Counted from the stretch's first letter, positions 21,980-33,426 are shown. The stretch: 64,000 nucleotides of DNA from Chamaelirium japonicum (GCA_947650365.1 OX393552.1:51888043-51952042), one strand, 5' to 3'. Made by a program: numbers and translations. Notes: generated from the sequence alone by a model not told the origin.

Positions 21980-22870
21980 CTAGTGCATGCCCGTGCCTGT
22001 CAGCACAGGAGCGGACCGCCTTCGGCGGCAACACATCTGTCGGCACTGCAGCGGGCCGCCTTCGACGGCAACACACCTGAGCGCCTTCGGTAACAAAACA
22101 CTTTCGACAACAACACTAGCATTCATAGGGACACCCATTTCCTCGCCCATCCCGATTGGCACGAAGTGAGCGCCTTTGGCGCGACCAACTCCCCCTCCCC
22201 CCCCTATAATCGATCAATCATAGTTGTCTCTATTTGAATGGATTCCTCGAGATCGACCCGATGGTTTGGGGCGGTCGAAATTTCATCATGCGGGTTTATA
22301 GCCGTTGATGCGAACAACGATCACGGGATGAACGGTCAAGTTTAATGAAGTTTAAATGGGCCAAGATTTTAGGGGGTTGGTGCAGTTTAAATGGGTCGGG
22401 ATCGATTTGAAACCAAAGGGAGGGAGTTGGTTGACGGAGAAATAGTGATCGTGTGTTGATTTTTGAACGAATGGTTAGATCCATTTGGTTCATTTTTGTC
22501 TAGTCAGCACAAAACCGAGGTGCCATGTTATATAGATTCTAATGGATTCCTCGAGATCGACCCGATGGTTTGGGGCGACCGAAATTTCAGCATGTGAGTT
22601 TATAGCCGTTGATGCGAACAACGATCACGGGATGAACAGTCATGTTTAGTGAAGTTCAAATGGGCCGAGATTTTAAGGGTTTTGTACAATTTAAATGGGT
22701 CGGGATTTGAAACCAAGGGAAGGGAGTTGGTTGACGGGGAAATAATGATCATGCGTTGATTTTTGAACGAATGATTAGATCTATTCAGTTTATTTTTGTT
22801 CAGTCAGCTTGTCCTAGTCAGCTTCTGTTTTGTCTAGTCAGCACAAAACCGATGTGCCATGTTATATAGA
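21980..22870 (-). mobile_element. Helitron-like element with duplicated 5' end
   Basis: Read on the minus strand it begins TCTATATAACATGGCAC at 22870, with host A before it, and ends 'GGGCATGCACTAG' at 21980, followed by host T. This fits the Helitron rule of 5'-TC, 3'-CTRR and insertion between A and T, with no target duplication. A small hairpin (cctgt/acagg, about 21997-22010) lies about 15-30 bases from the 3' terminus. The 5' half is duplicated in tandem with a 304-bp period (22237 and 22541). A second TCTATATAACATGG terminus starts at 22536. There is no RepHel coding region, so it is non-autonomous. Confidence 0.62.
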
Positions 22871-23575
22871 TTGAGGTGTTAAGAGAATCAACTTAGTATA
22901 AATTTCCAAACTCGAGAATGAGCAAGAAAATTGAGCCATAACATTTAGTAACATTCTATTTACATTATTGGGAGAAGAATTACAGACTCGCATATAAAAC
23001 AAAAACGAAGTAGATCCTAGACCTCAGGGATTCGCAACGCACTCGAGGTCCATGAAGGTTCATATATTTGGTCCTCGAGTTCGATCAGTTTCTTTCCTTG
23101 GCTATGTTCGACGGGTCCTGATGGCTAGACCCTGCAAGACATATATGTAGCGGGAGTGAGTCTAACATATTTCATTGACCCAATAGACTCATGATACACA
23201 TAATTATTATATAAATATGTTTTTTCATATCCCTTTCAATGATGATATCAAATGTATGAACATGTCGATAAAACTACCAACCTAGTTATATTTTAGGCTG
23301 TAGGCCGGGGTAATAACCACACCCGAGTCCCACTAGGCCGTAGCTATGGCAATAACCTGACTCAAGTGCTTCTAGGCATCTCTGCAATGGTACCCATCAG
23401 CACCACTCCAATGGTGCCCGTAGGCACTTCAATGGTGCTACTTTATTTGGTTGCGTAAAAAGGATGCTCTTGAGTGAGGATCCATGATTTCAAAATTAGG
23501 GATTATTTGCTTTATTAGCTATTTTGGTTTTTTAATTCTTTCACTTAGCAAACGACGTCAAAATTTAAGCTTATG
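22871..23575. other. non-coding
   Basis: I see no gene. 23280-23450 contains diverged repeats of 'ggtgcccgtaggcac' type that resemble 21876-21940. Confidence 0.4.
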
Positions 23576-23850
23576 GGTAGGGGGTAGCAGACATGACGAC
23601 CAGCCCCGGACAATGGGTTGGCCGGTAGACCACCTCCGGACAATGCCTTCTTGTCGGCCCTAGGCAAGGGATCAACGAGAGCAGCGGTTGACCCCAGACA
23701 GAGGGTCTGCAGAAAGAACTATGGTCGGCCCTTGGTAGGGGGTCAGTAGACACGACGACCAGCCCCAGACAACAAGTTAGCCGGTAGACAACACCTATGG
23801 TCAGCCCTTCATAGGGGGTCAGCAGATGCAATTGGAAAAAGCTTATCAAC
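23576..23850. repeat. short 'GGTCGGC...CAGCCCC' minisatellite
   Basis: Diverged units of the kind 'gacgaccagccccggacaatgggttggccggtaga' recur about every 40-90 bases. The same family forms the large array at 31000-32750. The minus frame 23571-23975 is an open phase through this array, not a gene. Confidence 0.55.
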
Positions 23851-24006
23851 CTGAAACGACACTCCTCCAAAGATCTCCTGGCTTGCTCGGTTAATACCCA
23901 CGACCCGGGTACAACCGCTACTCTATTCCATGATGTTCGAGCTTCCAAGTTCAAACAACGCCCATTCGCGTCCACGCGGTTCGCAAGCCACGGACCCGGG
24001 CCCAGC

Positions 24007-25091
24007 CAAGGTTCGAAATCTCCATTTCGGTGGAAATTTTGACCTTCTAGATATGGAAATATTTCGTGGAAATATTTCGACAGTGTGGAAATATTGCAAT
24101 TTTGTAGAAATGGTGGAAATATTGATTTTTTGATAGAATTTTTTAATGAAACTCCGGATAGTCATAAACCAAGTATAGATACACACTTTGGAACACTCAC
24201 ATAATATGTGTACCCTATCAAGGGGTGTAGAGCTTCACATAACATGTATTCAATGTATTAAGTCTGTGAGTGTTGTGCAATCTTATTTAGTTCGGTTTTA
24301 ATATATATTTTTCAAATATTTTTTAATCCTTTTTTTGGATAAAAATATTTTTGAAATAAAGATTAGTTGATTGTTAAAATAATGTTTCAAACGATTTTGA
24401 AAGCGGACTTAAAACAAGAAAGTTATGCAAATTTGAAATTGTGCAAAAATTATGCTGAAATGTGAAACACTGTTTTTTTACTAAGTCTGAAAAAACGAGT
24501 TTTTATATAGAAAAGTTTTTATACATTCAAAATTTCCTAAGATGGACCATGGTTTTCTAGATGTACTCGTACTTCTACATCTTGTGGAATTTTTTGAGCT
24601 AAAAAGGAGTTGATTTAATCACTTTTCTCACCATGTAGATTTTATAAAAATCCATAAAAACTGTTTTCTCCTACTAAAATTGAAAGTTTACTTTTTGATT
24701 CCTTTGTTTTTTGATATTTTTATTGAAATCAAATGGGGGGGTATTTGCTTATTATATGTAAATAAGCTGCTGAGAACCAGGCCCCCCAGTCCCCTTTTAT
24801 AACCAGTCAGTCACAGAATTTCGGATAAATTTTGCAAAATTTTTCGAAATTTTCGCAAAATTTCGATAAAATATCGCGATATTTCATGGAGATGTAAATA
24901 TTTCGTGGAAATATCGCGATATTTCGTGGAGATGGAAATATTTCGTGGAAATATCGCGATATTTCGCGAAATTGCTCGACATTTTGACATTTTCAATTAT
25001 ACTTGAGATTGCAGGTGATATTTTGTATCGGGTTTCATTTTTCCGATATATTTCGCGATATTTTGCGAAATATATCGATTTTTTGTTCCAT
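24007..25091. mobile_element. MITE-like element rich in 'AAATATTTCG/CGCGATATTTCG'
   Basis: Flanked by the 9-base direct repeat 'gggcccagc' (23998-24006 and 25092-25100). The outer 120-280 bases are diverged inverted sequences built from 'ggaaatatttcg' and 'cgcgatatttcg' modules; the middle (24140-24800) is AT-rich and unrelated. The terminal inverted repeats are weak, so hAT (8 bp) versus Mutator-like (9 bp) cannot be decided. Frames inside (24811-24996 and others) are products of the repeats. Confidence 0.6.
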
Positions 25092-25291
25092 GGGCCCAGC
25101 TTGGCGTGTGCATGTGTGTGGTGTATGAGGCCTTAGGCCCATAAGATCTTTACCATCCTTTTGGAAGGACTACCCTTATAAACCTACTACTTGTTCTTGA
25201 CATTATTGATATGGGACTAAACTTCGAAAGGAGAGAAAGAATGGTTGAGGCCAAGGTTTGATCCCTTGACCTTTGTCAAAAAAAAAAACTA

Positions 25292-25792
25292 TGGGTGCAA
25301 AATCTGGCTAACGCCCTACAGTGGGACTTACAATCCTGCTTAGGGCCCACGAGGATGACAGTAGGACCCGTATCCCTGCCTAGAGCCCACGGGGACGACA
25401 GTAAGACCCACAACCCTGCTTGGAGCCCATGAGGACAATAGTGGGACCCGCAGCCCTTCTTGGGGCCCATGGAGACAACAGTGGGCCCGCAACACTGCTT
25501 GGGGCCCACAAATACTATTCGGGGTCTGGTAAATCCCCCCGGATATTTATAAGAACCGCTGAATATTTTCAAATCCCTATAAGTAGTCGGTCTTGTAAAA
25601 GATCCAGATCTAGATCAAGATCGAGAAATCCAGACCAAAAACTACTACTCCACCCTCTGACTACTTGTAAGAAGCACTTCTCGGCCTGTCGAGAGTAGCT
25701 CTACCTTCTCAAAGATAATGGATTCAAATGTTGCGTCTTATCGCATAGAGACGTAGGCTTCGGTCGAACTTTTTCACCATATTCTGTGTCAA

Positions 25793-25847
<55 letters not shown>

Positions 25848-25879
25848 CTACAGTGTTAGCATGACAGCTCAGTGCTTCA
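25292..25879 (+). repeat. LTR-like repeat A
   Basis: 588 bp starting 'tgggtgcaaaatctggctaac' and ending 'cagtgcttca'. It contains five 40-bp tandem units (25319-about 25518, 'cagtgggacccgcagccctgcttggggcccac'-type), then 'ctggtaaat', 'tatttataagaac', and a CT microsatellite (25794-25842). Repeat B at 32806-33463 has the same plan. Just after it, 'tggcgcgcctgtcatgcc' resembles the 'TGGCGCCGTCTGTGGGA' primer site of Tat/Athila gypsy elements. No matching target duplication was found, so LTR status is likely but not proved. Confidence 0.6.
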
Positions 25880-26044
25880 TGGCGCGCCTGTCATGCCAGA
25901 AATCTATTGAACGATCCCTGGGGTATGGTATGAGAAAAAGAGGAGGTTTTTGGTCTAGTCACTTAACTATACCAATTGTGGTTCTCACCAGACTTCTATT
26001 GCGCTCTCACACATGGAAAGAAAGAAGAGGGAGAAACAAGAGAG

Positions 26045-26400
26045 GATAATTTAAACTTGATTTTATGAAAATAATTTATTAAACAGTAAAGAAATTTAAA
26101 TTTGTGAGCAGAGAGTAAACCAAACTCGACCCTCAAAAGGACTATCCTCTCAGCATGTGTGACCTAACGGTGCCACTACATACTGACAGAAGTCCCTCAA
26201 AGGGAGTACGAGGCTCAAGTCTCCGATGGCTAGCCTAGTAATCTCATCCACTTCCTAACACTCGGGTGCACTGGTTTAGAGGTCCTATCTACTAGGCTAG
26301 TCAATTAGGTCATTTAAGCACTTATATTTGCATCGTGAGCTATCCTAGGCTTGGGGCCTTGAGTAGAGGCCTACCTAAAGAAATTCAGCTGTATCATTGC
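26045..26400. other. non-coding, internal to the A-B unit
   Basis: No protein domain is seen. The short frame 25786-26049 is mainly translated CT repeat. Confidence 0.4.
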
Positions 26401-26539
26401 CACTAACAACCATTAAACTAGACTAAAGAACTCTTATTCAAACCCAATTCAATTACATTGCTAGAAATAAAACGACTACAAAAAGACATACTACAAATAG
26501 AACACAACTGCAACCCTAAAGCCCGAGATATCGAAACCA

Positions 26540-26960
26540 TCTCTGCCCAAAAAGACATCCTTGGCATTCGAAGATCAAGTCCAAAGCGTTCATCGCTCTG
26601 GCACTCAAAGACAAAATCTGAAGCGTTTACCGCTTCGGCGCTTGCAGACAGTGCGAGGTGCTTCGCACCACATCGACGCTTGCCGACAAATTCCAAGGTG
26701 ATTCATCTAAGGTGCTTCGCACCGCTTGGGCATTCGACGACGAAGCTTAAAGCCTTCGCTTCGCCACTCGAAGACGAATCCTGAGGCCCTGCCCTCGGCA
26801 TTCGACAATGAAGCTCAGAGCCTCCGCTTCGCCACTCGAAGATGAAGCCCAAGGCCCTGCCCTTGGCATTCGACGACGAAGCTTGAACTGCCCCGCTTTG
26901 ACACTCGTAGACAGAGTCTGAAGCATTCACCACTTTAGCACTCACAGCTTTAGCACTCAC
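26540..26960. repeat. diverged tandem repeat 'cactcgaagacgaagc...cttcgc'
   Basis: Units such as 'cgcttcgccactcgaagatgaagcccaaggccctgccctcggcattcgacgacgaagc' recur about every 60-120 bases. The open phases on both strands (26418-27026) come from this repetition and from low stop content, and do not look like a protein family. Confidence 0.5.
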
Positions 26961-26974
26961 ATAATCGACCAGCA

Positions 26975-27208
26975 CCCCTCCCCCCAAGGTGTTTGGCCTT
27001 GTTCGGTTGAAAGGAGTCCCTTTCAACCGACCAGGCCAATCGACCAGCCCCCCTTCTTGGCACTTGGACCCCTGGTCGGTTGAAGGTGGTCCCCTTCAAC
27101 CGACCAGGCCAAACCCCCTCCCCCTTTGCTTAGCAACCAATCAGCCCCCCCAGGGGTTCCAACCTATCAGGCCCCCCTTAGACCCCTGGTCGGTTGAAAA
27201 GGGATCCC
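26975..27208. repeat. 'ggtcggttgaagggggtcccc' repeat, left part
   Basis: Units with 'cggttgaa', 'ccccttcaaccgaccaggcc' and 'cagcaaccgaccagccccccc' repeat here and again at 30341-30650. The two stretches appear to be one array separated by 3.1 kb that starts with the Cassandra element. Confidence 0.6.
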
Positions 27209-27258
27209 TGTAACATCCGCCCCAAACACACAAGATATTATCCGTTTTGCCCATGCCT

Positions 27259-27335
27259 GCACGAGAATTTTCTAGGGAGATTACCCATCCTAGTACTGTT
27301 CTCGCCCGAGCATGCTTAACTACGGAGTTCTTACG
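27259..27335 (-). other. 5S rRNA-derived segment (left LTR)
   Basis: Minus strand matches the internal control region and 3' part of plant 5S rRNA, with several substitutions ('gagaacagtactagg' in place of the usual 'gagagtagtactagg'). In Cassandra this segment is thought to supply a Pol III promoter. It is not a 5S gene. Confidence 0.85.
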
Positions 27336-27666
27336 AAATCTATAGCGGTGTATGGTTTTAAAACGCGTCTTCTATGTTTGGGAGGAAAAATTATATAAGT
27401 AGCTTAGGATCTCCTTCTCTCCAGGCGATGTGGGGCTAACTCGTGGCCTTGTATACCTCACGTCATCCATCTTGGCATCCCAGCCTTAGGAATCTTGACT
27501 TTTGGCTATTGGCTATTGAATCTCGGTCGTCACAATCCACCCCCCTTAGGGCTACATGTCTTCGCGTAGGGTTAGACCCCCCCCCATCCCGAGGAGAACC
27601 GGCTTTGATACCATTTTGTAATATCTGCCCCAAACACACAAGATATTGTCTGCTTTGCCCGTGCCC

Positions 27667-27743
27667 GCACGAGAACTTTCCAGGGAGGTCACCCATCCTA
27701 GTACTACTCTCGCCCGAACACGCTTAACTATGGAGTTTTTATG
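27667..27743 (-). other. 5S rRNA-derived segment (right LTR)
   Basis: Minus strand keeps 'ggcgagagtagtactagg' and 'atgggtgacctccc' intact, closer to plant 5S rRNA than the left LTR copy. This is the 5' LTR in the element's orientation, where a promoter would act. Confidence 0.88.
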
Positions 27744-27940
27744 AAATACGTAGCGGCGCACGGTTTTAAAACACATCTTCTATGTTTGGGAGGGGAAATT
27801 ATATAAGTAGCTCATGATCTCTTTCTCTCCAGGCGATGTGGGGCTAACTCATGACCTTGTACATCTCACATCATCTCATCCATCTTTGCATCCCAGTCTT
27901 AGGAGTCTTGGCTATTGGCTATTGGATCTCGGTTATCACA

Positions 27941-30340
27941 GTCTCCTTGTATGCGCAGAAAAAGACTCGGGTCGTCATTATTGCAAACACACGATTACAG
28001 AGGCTGAGACCTGGGGACTCGGGGGTGGTGAGCCGGGTGCGGCAAAGATTTGATCAGAAGATTATGGGAGAGATCCTCTGGAGGGTCCATTTGATCCGCG
28101 TCTCCACGTTACTTCGTGCGAAAGCTCTGAAGGGGTTGCCCAGGACAGAGGTCTTTACAAGGTTTTGGGTTTCTTGAGAGGTCGAGTATTTTTACCTTTG
28201 CGTTTGTCCCTTCCGTGCTTCGTGCTTTCTCGGCTAGGGGGGCTTTCGGCGTCGTTTGCTCGATCTTCGCATCTCCCTCAGCTCTTGCTAGACCTCGGTG
28301 TCCTCGATCATCGGTTTCGCAGCGTCGATCTTGCTTTCACCTTCGGCTTTGGCTTCTAACGTCTGGATCTAGCTTTGCTTTAGTGTTGTTCTGGCGTCGG
28401 CGTAGCTTTGGCATTTAGCACTTAAACGTAGAAGGGGTAGAGGCTTGCGGTGCTTTCATTCTTCCGGACTTCGCATCGTATTGGCTAGAAGTACGTTGCT
28501 TTGCTCGTGATCCTTTGTAGTTGCTTGGCTTCAGCTCGTGCATGGCTTTAGCACGGGTGTAACTTTGGCTTTACTCTGGCTTTAGCTTTTGGCTTCTTGC
28601 GTCCGGTTCTGGCTTAGCTTTAGCTTCTTGTGTTTGGCTCCGGTGTTGCTTTGGCGTAACTCTAGCGTCAGTGTAGCTTTGGCGTATAACTCTTGAACGT
28701 AGAAAGCGTAGAGGCTTGCGGTGCTTTTGTTCTTCCAAACTTCGCGTCTTATCGACTAGAAAGTGCATTGCTTTGCTCGTGATCCTTCGTAGTTGATTGG
28801 CTTCAGTACGTGCGTGGCTTTAGCACGTGCATAGTTCTTGCTTTGCTTGGCTTTGGCTTTGGGCTTTTGCTTTTGACTTTGGCTTGATCTTCACCTTGAA
28901 TGACGATGGCGATATCTTTGAGTCTTCTTTATTCTGCTAGTTTTATTTTGATGGCGATGGTTGTGGCGTCGACATTGACTTCTCTTCTTCTTCGGGCTTC
29001 TTTGGCGTGATCGGAGTTGAAGGCTTCTTTTGGAGATAACGGGTGTAGCATCGATCTCCGTACAACAGTTGTAGCATCGGCTTTTGTTGATGAAGACGGT
29101 GGGTGTGGCACCGATCTCTGTGCGACGAGTGTAGCATTGGCTCTGCTTCTCTTCTTCTCCGGACTTATTTGGCGTGATCGGAGTTGAAGGCTTTGTTGAA
29201 GATGACGGGTGTAGCGCCGCTTCGGGTATCCTTCTCCAAGCTTTCTTCTTTATGAATGGAGCGGATGCTCGTTGAAGACGACGGGTGTGGCGCCGCTTCG
29301 ATCTTCTTCTCCGGCCTTTGCTTGTGGTGTCTTCGGAGTTGAAGATGATTGAAGACGACAGGGTGATGCCGACTCCGGGCCTTCTTCTTCGAGCTTTTTT
29401 CTTCGTGCGAGGAGTCAAAGCTTTGTTGAAGACGACAGGGTGATGCCAAGTTCGATCTTCTTCTCCGGCCTTTGCTTTTGGTGTCTTCGGAGTTGATGAA
29501 GATTGTTGGAGACGACGGGGTGATGTCAACTCCGGGCCTTCATCTCCAAGCTTTCTTCTTCGTGCGAGGAGCTAAAGCTTTGATCTTTGTGTGCAAGGTC
29601 TTCATGTTAATGAGGACTTTGATGGGCTAAGCGTTCTCGTAGGACACACTTGCCATGCCTCATGAAGCCTTGGGTCGTCAAGAGCGAGGCTCTTTCTTTG
29701 CATAGCCTTTGTGTCTCTAGTTTCCGACCTTTGATGTCTTCCTCCACCCCTTCTATTTATAGGCAAAGGGGGGAGGTTGGGAGAGATATGGCTGCGATTT
29801 TGTGCATCAATCCAATATTTACCCCCATAACCATCAAGATATTATTTTCTCTTTTGGGGGAACCAACCCTGATTTGTTTCCTTATTTTGTGGGGATGGTT
29901 ATGGGTAAGATGTGGCTTTACCTTTTGGGATTCGAGCTATCTTTGCACCTTCTGATTGCATAACGACACGACGCCATCTTGTCCATCGGATCGAGGGATC
30001 ATCGCGGATCTACGGTTTTATAGACGTCCATGTCACCTCCCCCCACATCGAGGCGGTTAGTTTTTTTTTCTCTTTTCTTTTCTTTTCTTCTTTTTTTTCT
30101 CTTCCCTTTATGGTCGGCCACTCCTCCCCATGGGGAGGGGCACAGTTTCCAAGAAGGAGGGGCCGGTGGGCCCCTTTTTGTGTTCGAGTTGTGGGTCCAG
30201 TGGGACCTGTTTGCGTCGAGTTAGGTCCGTTTCGTATGTGGGCCATTGTATGCGGGCCGTGTTTACATGCGGGTCGTTATGTGCGGGCCTTGTTTTGCAT
30301 GCGGCTCGGGTCCGACCCGTGGGGTAATTTTGATGCCCAC
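27941..30340. other. non-coding repeat mosaic
   Basis: 28200-28900 consists of diverged 'ctttggctttagc...' motifs with a ~270-bp direct duplication (about 28420-28570 and 28695-28850, sharing 'aggcttgcggtgctt' and 'tgctttgctcgtgatcctt'). 28960-29560 is a diverged array of 'gttgaagacgacgggtgtggcgcc...cttcttctccggc' units about 80-120 bases long. The 212-residue minus frame (28891-29529), rich in R, S, T and P, is a translation of this array. 29640-30340 has low-complexity T/C tracts. I recognise no protein; LTR or internal retroelement sequence is most likely. Confidence 0.5.
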
Positions 30341-30660
30341 ACCCCTTGAACCAACTAGGCCAAACCCCCTCCCCCCTTTGCTCAACAACCGACCAGCCCC
30401 CCCTAAGGTTCCAACTGACCAGGTCTCCCCCTTGGTCAATTGAAGGGGGTCCCCTTTAACCGACCAGGCCCATAACCCCCCTGCTATCTAACCGACCACG
30501 CCCCCCCCCCCCCCCCCCCCCCCTCTTTTGGCACTTGGACCCCTGGTCGGTTGAAGGGGGGTCCCCTTCAACCGACCAGGCCAAACCCCTTCCCCCCTTT
30601 GCTCAGCAACCGACCAGCCCCCCCTGGGGTTCCAGCCGACTAGCCCTATCGAGTGGTTTT
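30341..30660. repeat. 'ggtcggttgaagggggtcccc' repeat, right part, with poly-C
   Basis: Continues the array of 26975-27208. It includes an uninterrupted run of 23 C at 30501-30523, plus shorter C runs. Confidence 0.6.
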
Positions 30661-30879
30661 TGCCTACCCCGGCTGTCGGGGGTCCCCTCTGTCCAACCCC
30701 CTCAGCCCAACTCCCCCTGCCTGACCACCCCTACCCAGCCCGACCACCCGACATTGCCCATCTGCCAGAGTCGAATCCCCGAACCTCTGCCAACCTGCAT
30801 GATCGTCCACCCGTGCCTCTACCCGCTAGCGTTTGCCCACGGTGTCCCAGCCAGGAAGGCTAGCACCTGAATGACTGGG

Positions 30880-30930
30880 AAGGGGTATGGGTACAGAATC
30901 TGGCTAACGCCCAACAGTGGGACACGAAGG
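30880..30930 (+). other. extra copy of an LTR start with purine tract
   Basis: 'ctgggaaggggta' followed by 'tgggtacagaatctggctaacgcccaacagtggga' repeats the junction found before LTR-like B (32790-32830). It suggests an internal, rearranged LTR start. Confidence 0.5.
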
Positions 30931-30999
30931 ACAGTTCGCACAACTAACTGCCCGTCGGTACCGACCACCCACCCTCGTAACGAGTCAGCAAATGCGCAT

Positions 31000-32750
31000 T
31001 CGCCTGCCCCCGGTAATGGGTCGGTGGATGCAACGGTTGGCCCCACGCAACGGGTCGGCAGACAAATGACGGTCGAACCCTGGGAGGGGGTCGATAGACA
31101 GATGACGGTTGGCCCCAGACAGGAGGTCGGGATTGGCATGTGTACACCTGGTGGCCCCTGGCAAAGGGCCGGTGGGCGCAACGGTTGTCCCCGGATCGGA
31201 GGTCGGAGTTAGCAGGCCGCACCCGGTTAGCCCCTGGCAGGGGGTCGGCGAGCGTGATGGTCGGCCCCTGACAGGAGGTCGACAGACAGACGACGATTGG
31301 CCCCTGACAGGGGGTCGGTAGACAGACGATGGCCAGCCCCTGGCAGAGGGTCGGTGGGCGCAACGATAGGCCTCGCATAGCTGGTCGACAGACATACGAC
31401 AGTCAGCTCCGCGGAACGGGTCGGCAGGTGCACACCCTGCAGATCCCTGGTAGGAAGTTGGCGGGTGCAACGGTCAGCCCCGTGCAGCGGCCGACGGACG
31501 AGCACCCGATCGGCCCCTGGCAGGAGGTCGGTAGATAGACGACGGTCAGCCCCAGACAGGAGGTCGGGGTCGATAGGTGCGCACCCAGTCGGCCCCTAAC
31601 AGGGGGTCAGCAAGCGCGACGGTTGGCCCCTGACAAGGGTCGGCAAGCAGTTGATGGTCGGCCCCTGGTAGGGGGTCGGCAGACAAACGACGGTCAGCCC
31701 CTAGGAGGGGGTCTGTGGGCGCAACAGTCAGCCTCACGCAACGGGTCGGCAGACAGACGATGGTCAGCCCCGTGTAACGGGTTGACAGACGTGCACTCGA
31801 CTGGGCCCAGGTAGGAGGTCGGTGGGTGCAACGGTCGGCCCTGTACATCGGGTCGGCAGACAGATGATAGCCAGCCCCAGGCAGGGGTTTGGCAGGCACC
31901 ACGGTCGGTCCCGCACAGCAAATCGGCAGATAGACGACGGTCAGCCCCGTGCAACGGGTCGGTAGCCGTGCACTCGGCCAGCCCCTGGCAGGAGGTCGGC
32001 AGGCGCAATGGTCAACCCCGCACAGCGAGTTGACATACAAACGATGATTGACCCCGTGCAACGGGTCGACAAACGCTCATCTAGCCGACCCCTGATAGAG
32101 GGTCGGCAAGCGCAATGATCGGCCCCGCACAATGGGTCGGTAGACAGACGACGGTCAGCCCCGCGCAACGGGTTGGCAGACGCGCACCCAGTCGGCCCCT
32201 GGCAGGAGGTCGACGGACGCAACGGTCAGCCCCGCACAGCGAGTCGATAGATAGACGACGATCAACCCCACGCAATAGGTCGGTAGACGCGCACCTGGCC
32301 GGCCCTTGGTAGGAGGTCAACGGATGCAACGGTAGGCCCCGCAGAGCAGGTCAATAGATACACGATGATCAACCCCACGCAATAGGTCGGTAGATGCGCA
32401 CCTGGCTGGCCCTTGGCAGGAGGTCGATGGGCACAATGATTGGCCCCGCACAGCGGGTCGGCAGACAGACGACCCTGGGCAACGAATCGACAGACGCATT
32501 TCTGGCCAGCCCCTGATAGAGGATCGGCGGGCGCAATGCAGTGGGTCGGCAGCCATACCACTGTCAGTCTCGCACAACGGGTAAGCAGACGCGCACCCGG
32601 TCGGCCCTGGCAGGGGTTCGATAGACGCACACCTGGCCGACCCCTAGCAGGGGGTCAGTAGGCGCAACGATCGACCCCTAGCAGGGGGTCAGCAGACGCA
32701 CGACGGTCGGTCCTAGACAGGGGGTCGGCAGACGAGTGACCAGTGTTGCA
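31000..32750. repeat. large minisatellite with ~107-bp higher-order period
   Basis: About 1.75 kb of units such as 'cgacggtcagccccgcgcaacgggtcggcaga'. Three related subunits of about 36 bases ('gtcagccccgcgcaacggg', 'gtcggcccctggcaggagg', 'gtcagccccgcacagcgag') make a higher-order unit; landmark spacings 32153, 32260, 32368 are 107 and 108 bases. All long frames on both strands here (30819-32661) are by-products of the array. Confidence 0.8.
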
Positions 32751-32805
32751 TTGGGCAGTCCCAACCAGCTAGGTTAGCACCTAACTAGCTGGGAGGGGAT
32801 AATTG

Positions 32806-33377
32806 TGGGTGCAAAATCTGGCTAACACCATACATTGAGACCCGCAGCCCTGCTTTGGGCCTACGGGGATGACAGTGGAACCCGCAGCCCTGCTTGGGGC
32901 CCATGGGTATGAAAGTGGTATCGCAGTCCTGCCTTGGGCCCACGAAGAAGACAGTAGGACCCATAGCCCTATCTGGGGCCCACGGGGATGATAGTGGGAC
33001 CCGCAGCCCTGCCTAGGACCCATGGGTACAACAGTGGGACTGTAGCCCTGCCTAGGGCCCATGTAGAAGACATTGAGACCTGCAGCCCTGCCTGGGACCC
33101 ATGAATACTATTCAGGGTCTGGTAAATCCGCCCGGATATTTATCAGAACACCTGAATATTCCCAAACCCCTATAAATAGCCGGTCCTATAAAGTATTCAG
33201 ATCCAAATCGAGAAATCCAGATAAAAAACTACTGCTCCACCCTCTGACTACTTGTAAGAAGCACTCCTCAGCCTGTCGAGAGTAGCTCTACCTTCGCAGA
33301 GATAGTGGATTGAAAGGTTGCGTCTTACCTTACGGAGATGTAGGCTTCGGCCAAAATTCATCACCACATCATGTGTC

Positions 33378-33426
<49 letters not shown>

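Larger units (their letters stand above)
27209..27940 (-). mobile_element. Cassandra-type TRIM with 5S rRNA sequence in its LTRs
   Basis: Two LTRs of 326 bp (27209-27534) and 324 bp (27617-27940) flank an 82-bp interior. The interior has a PPT ('atccaccccccttaggg' on +) and a Met-tRNA-type PBS ('gctttgatacca', 27602-27613). The element reads on the minus strand. Each LTR carries ~75 bases matching the 3' two-thirds of plant 5S rRNA on the minus strand (27259-27335; 27667-27743): 'aactccatagttaagcgtg', 'gggcgagagtagtactagg', 'atgggtgacctccc'. 5S sequence in TRIM LTRs defines Cassandra. The expected 5-bp target duplication is absent (atccc versus gtctc). It encodes nothing. Confidence 0.93.

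Noticed and set aside
25786-26049. Possible protein with leucine/serine-rich leader
   Set aside because: The first half is translated CT microsatellite; the rest matches nothing. The same applies to 33310-33558, 40827-41039 and 63448-63741.
27259-27743. Possible functional 5S rRNA genes
   Set aside because: Only ~75 bases of 5S are present, inside TRIM LTRs, with substitutions and no tandem 5S array.
28891-29529. 212-residue basic minus-strand frame
   Set aside because: It is the translation of a diverged tandem array; overlapping frames in other phases show the same repetition and no domain.
30819-32661. Series of 80-170-residue minus frames
   Set aside because: All arise from the ~107-bp higher-order minisatellite; cysteine/arginine-rich repetition follows the DNA unit.
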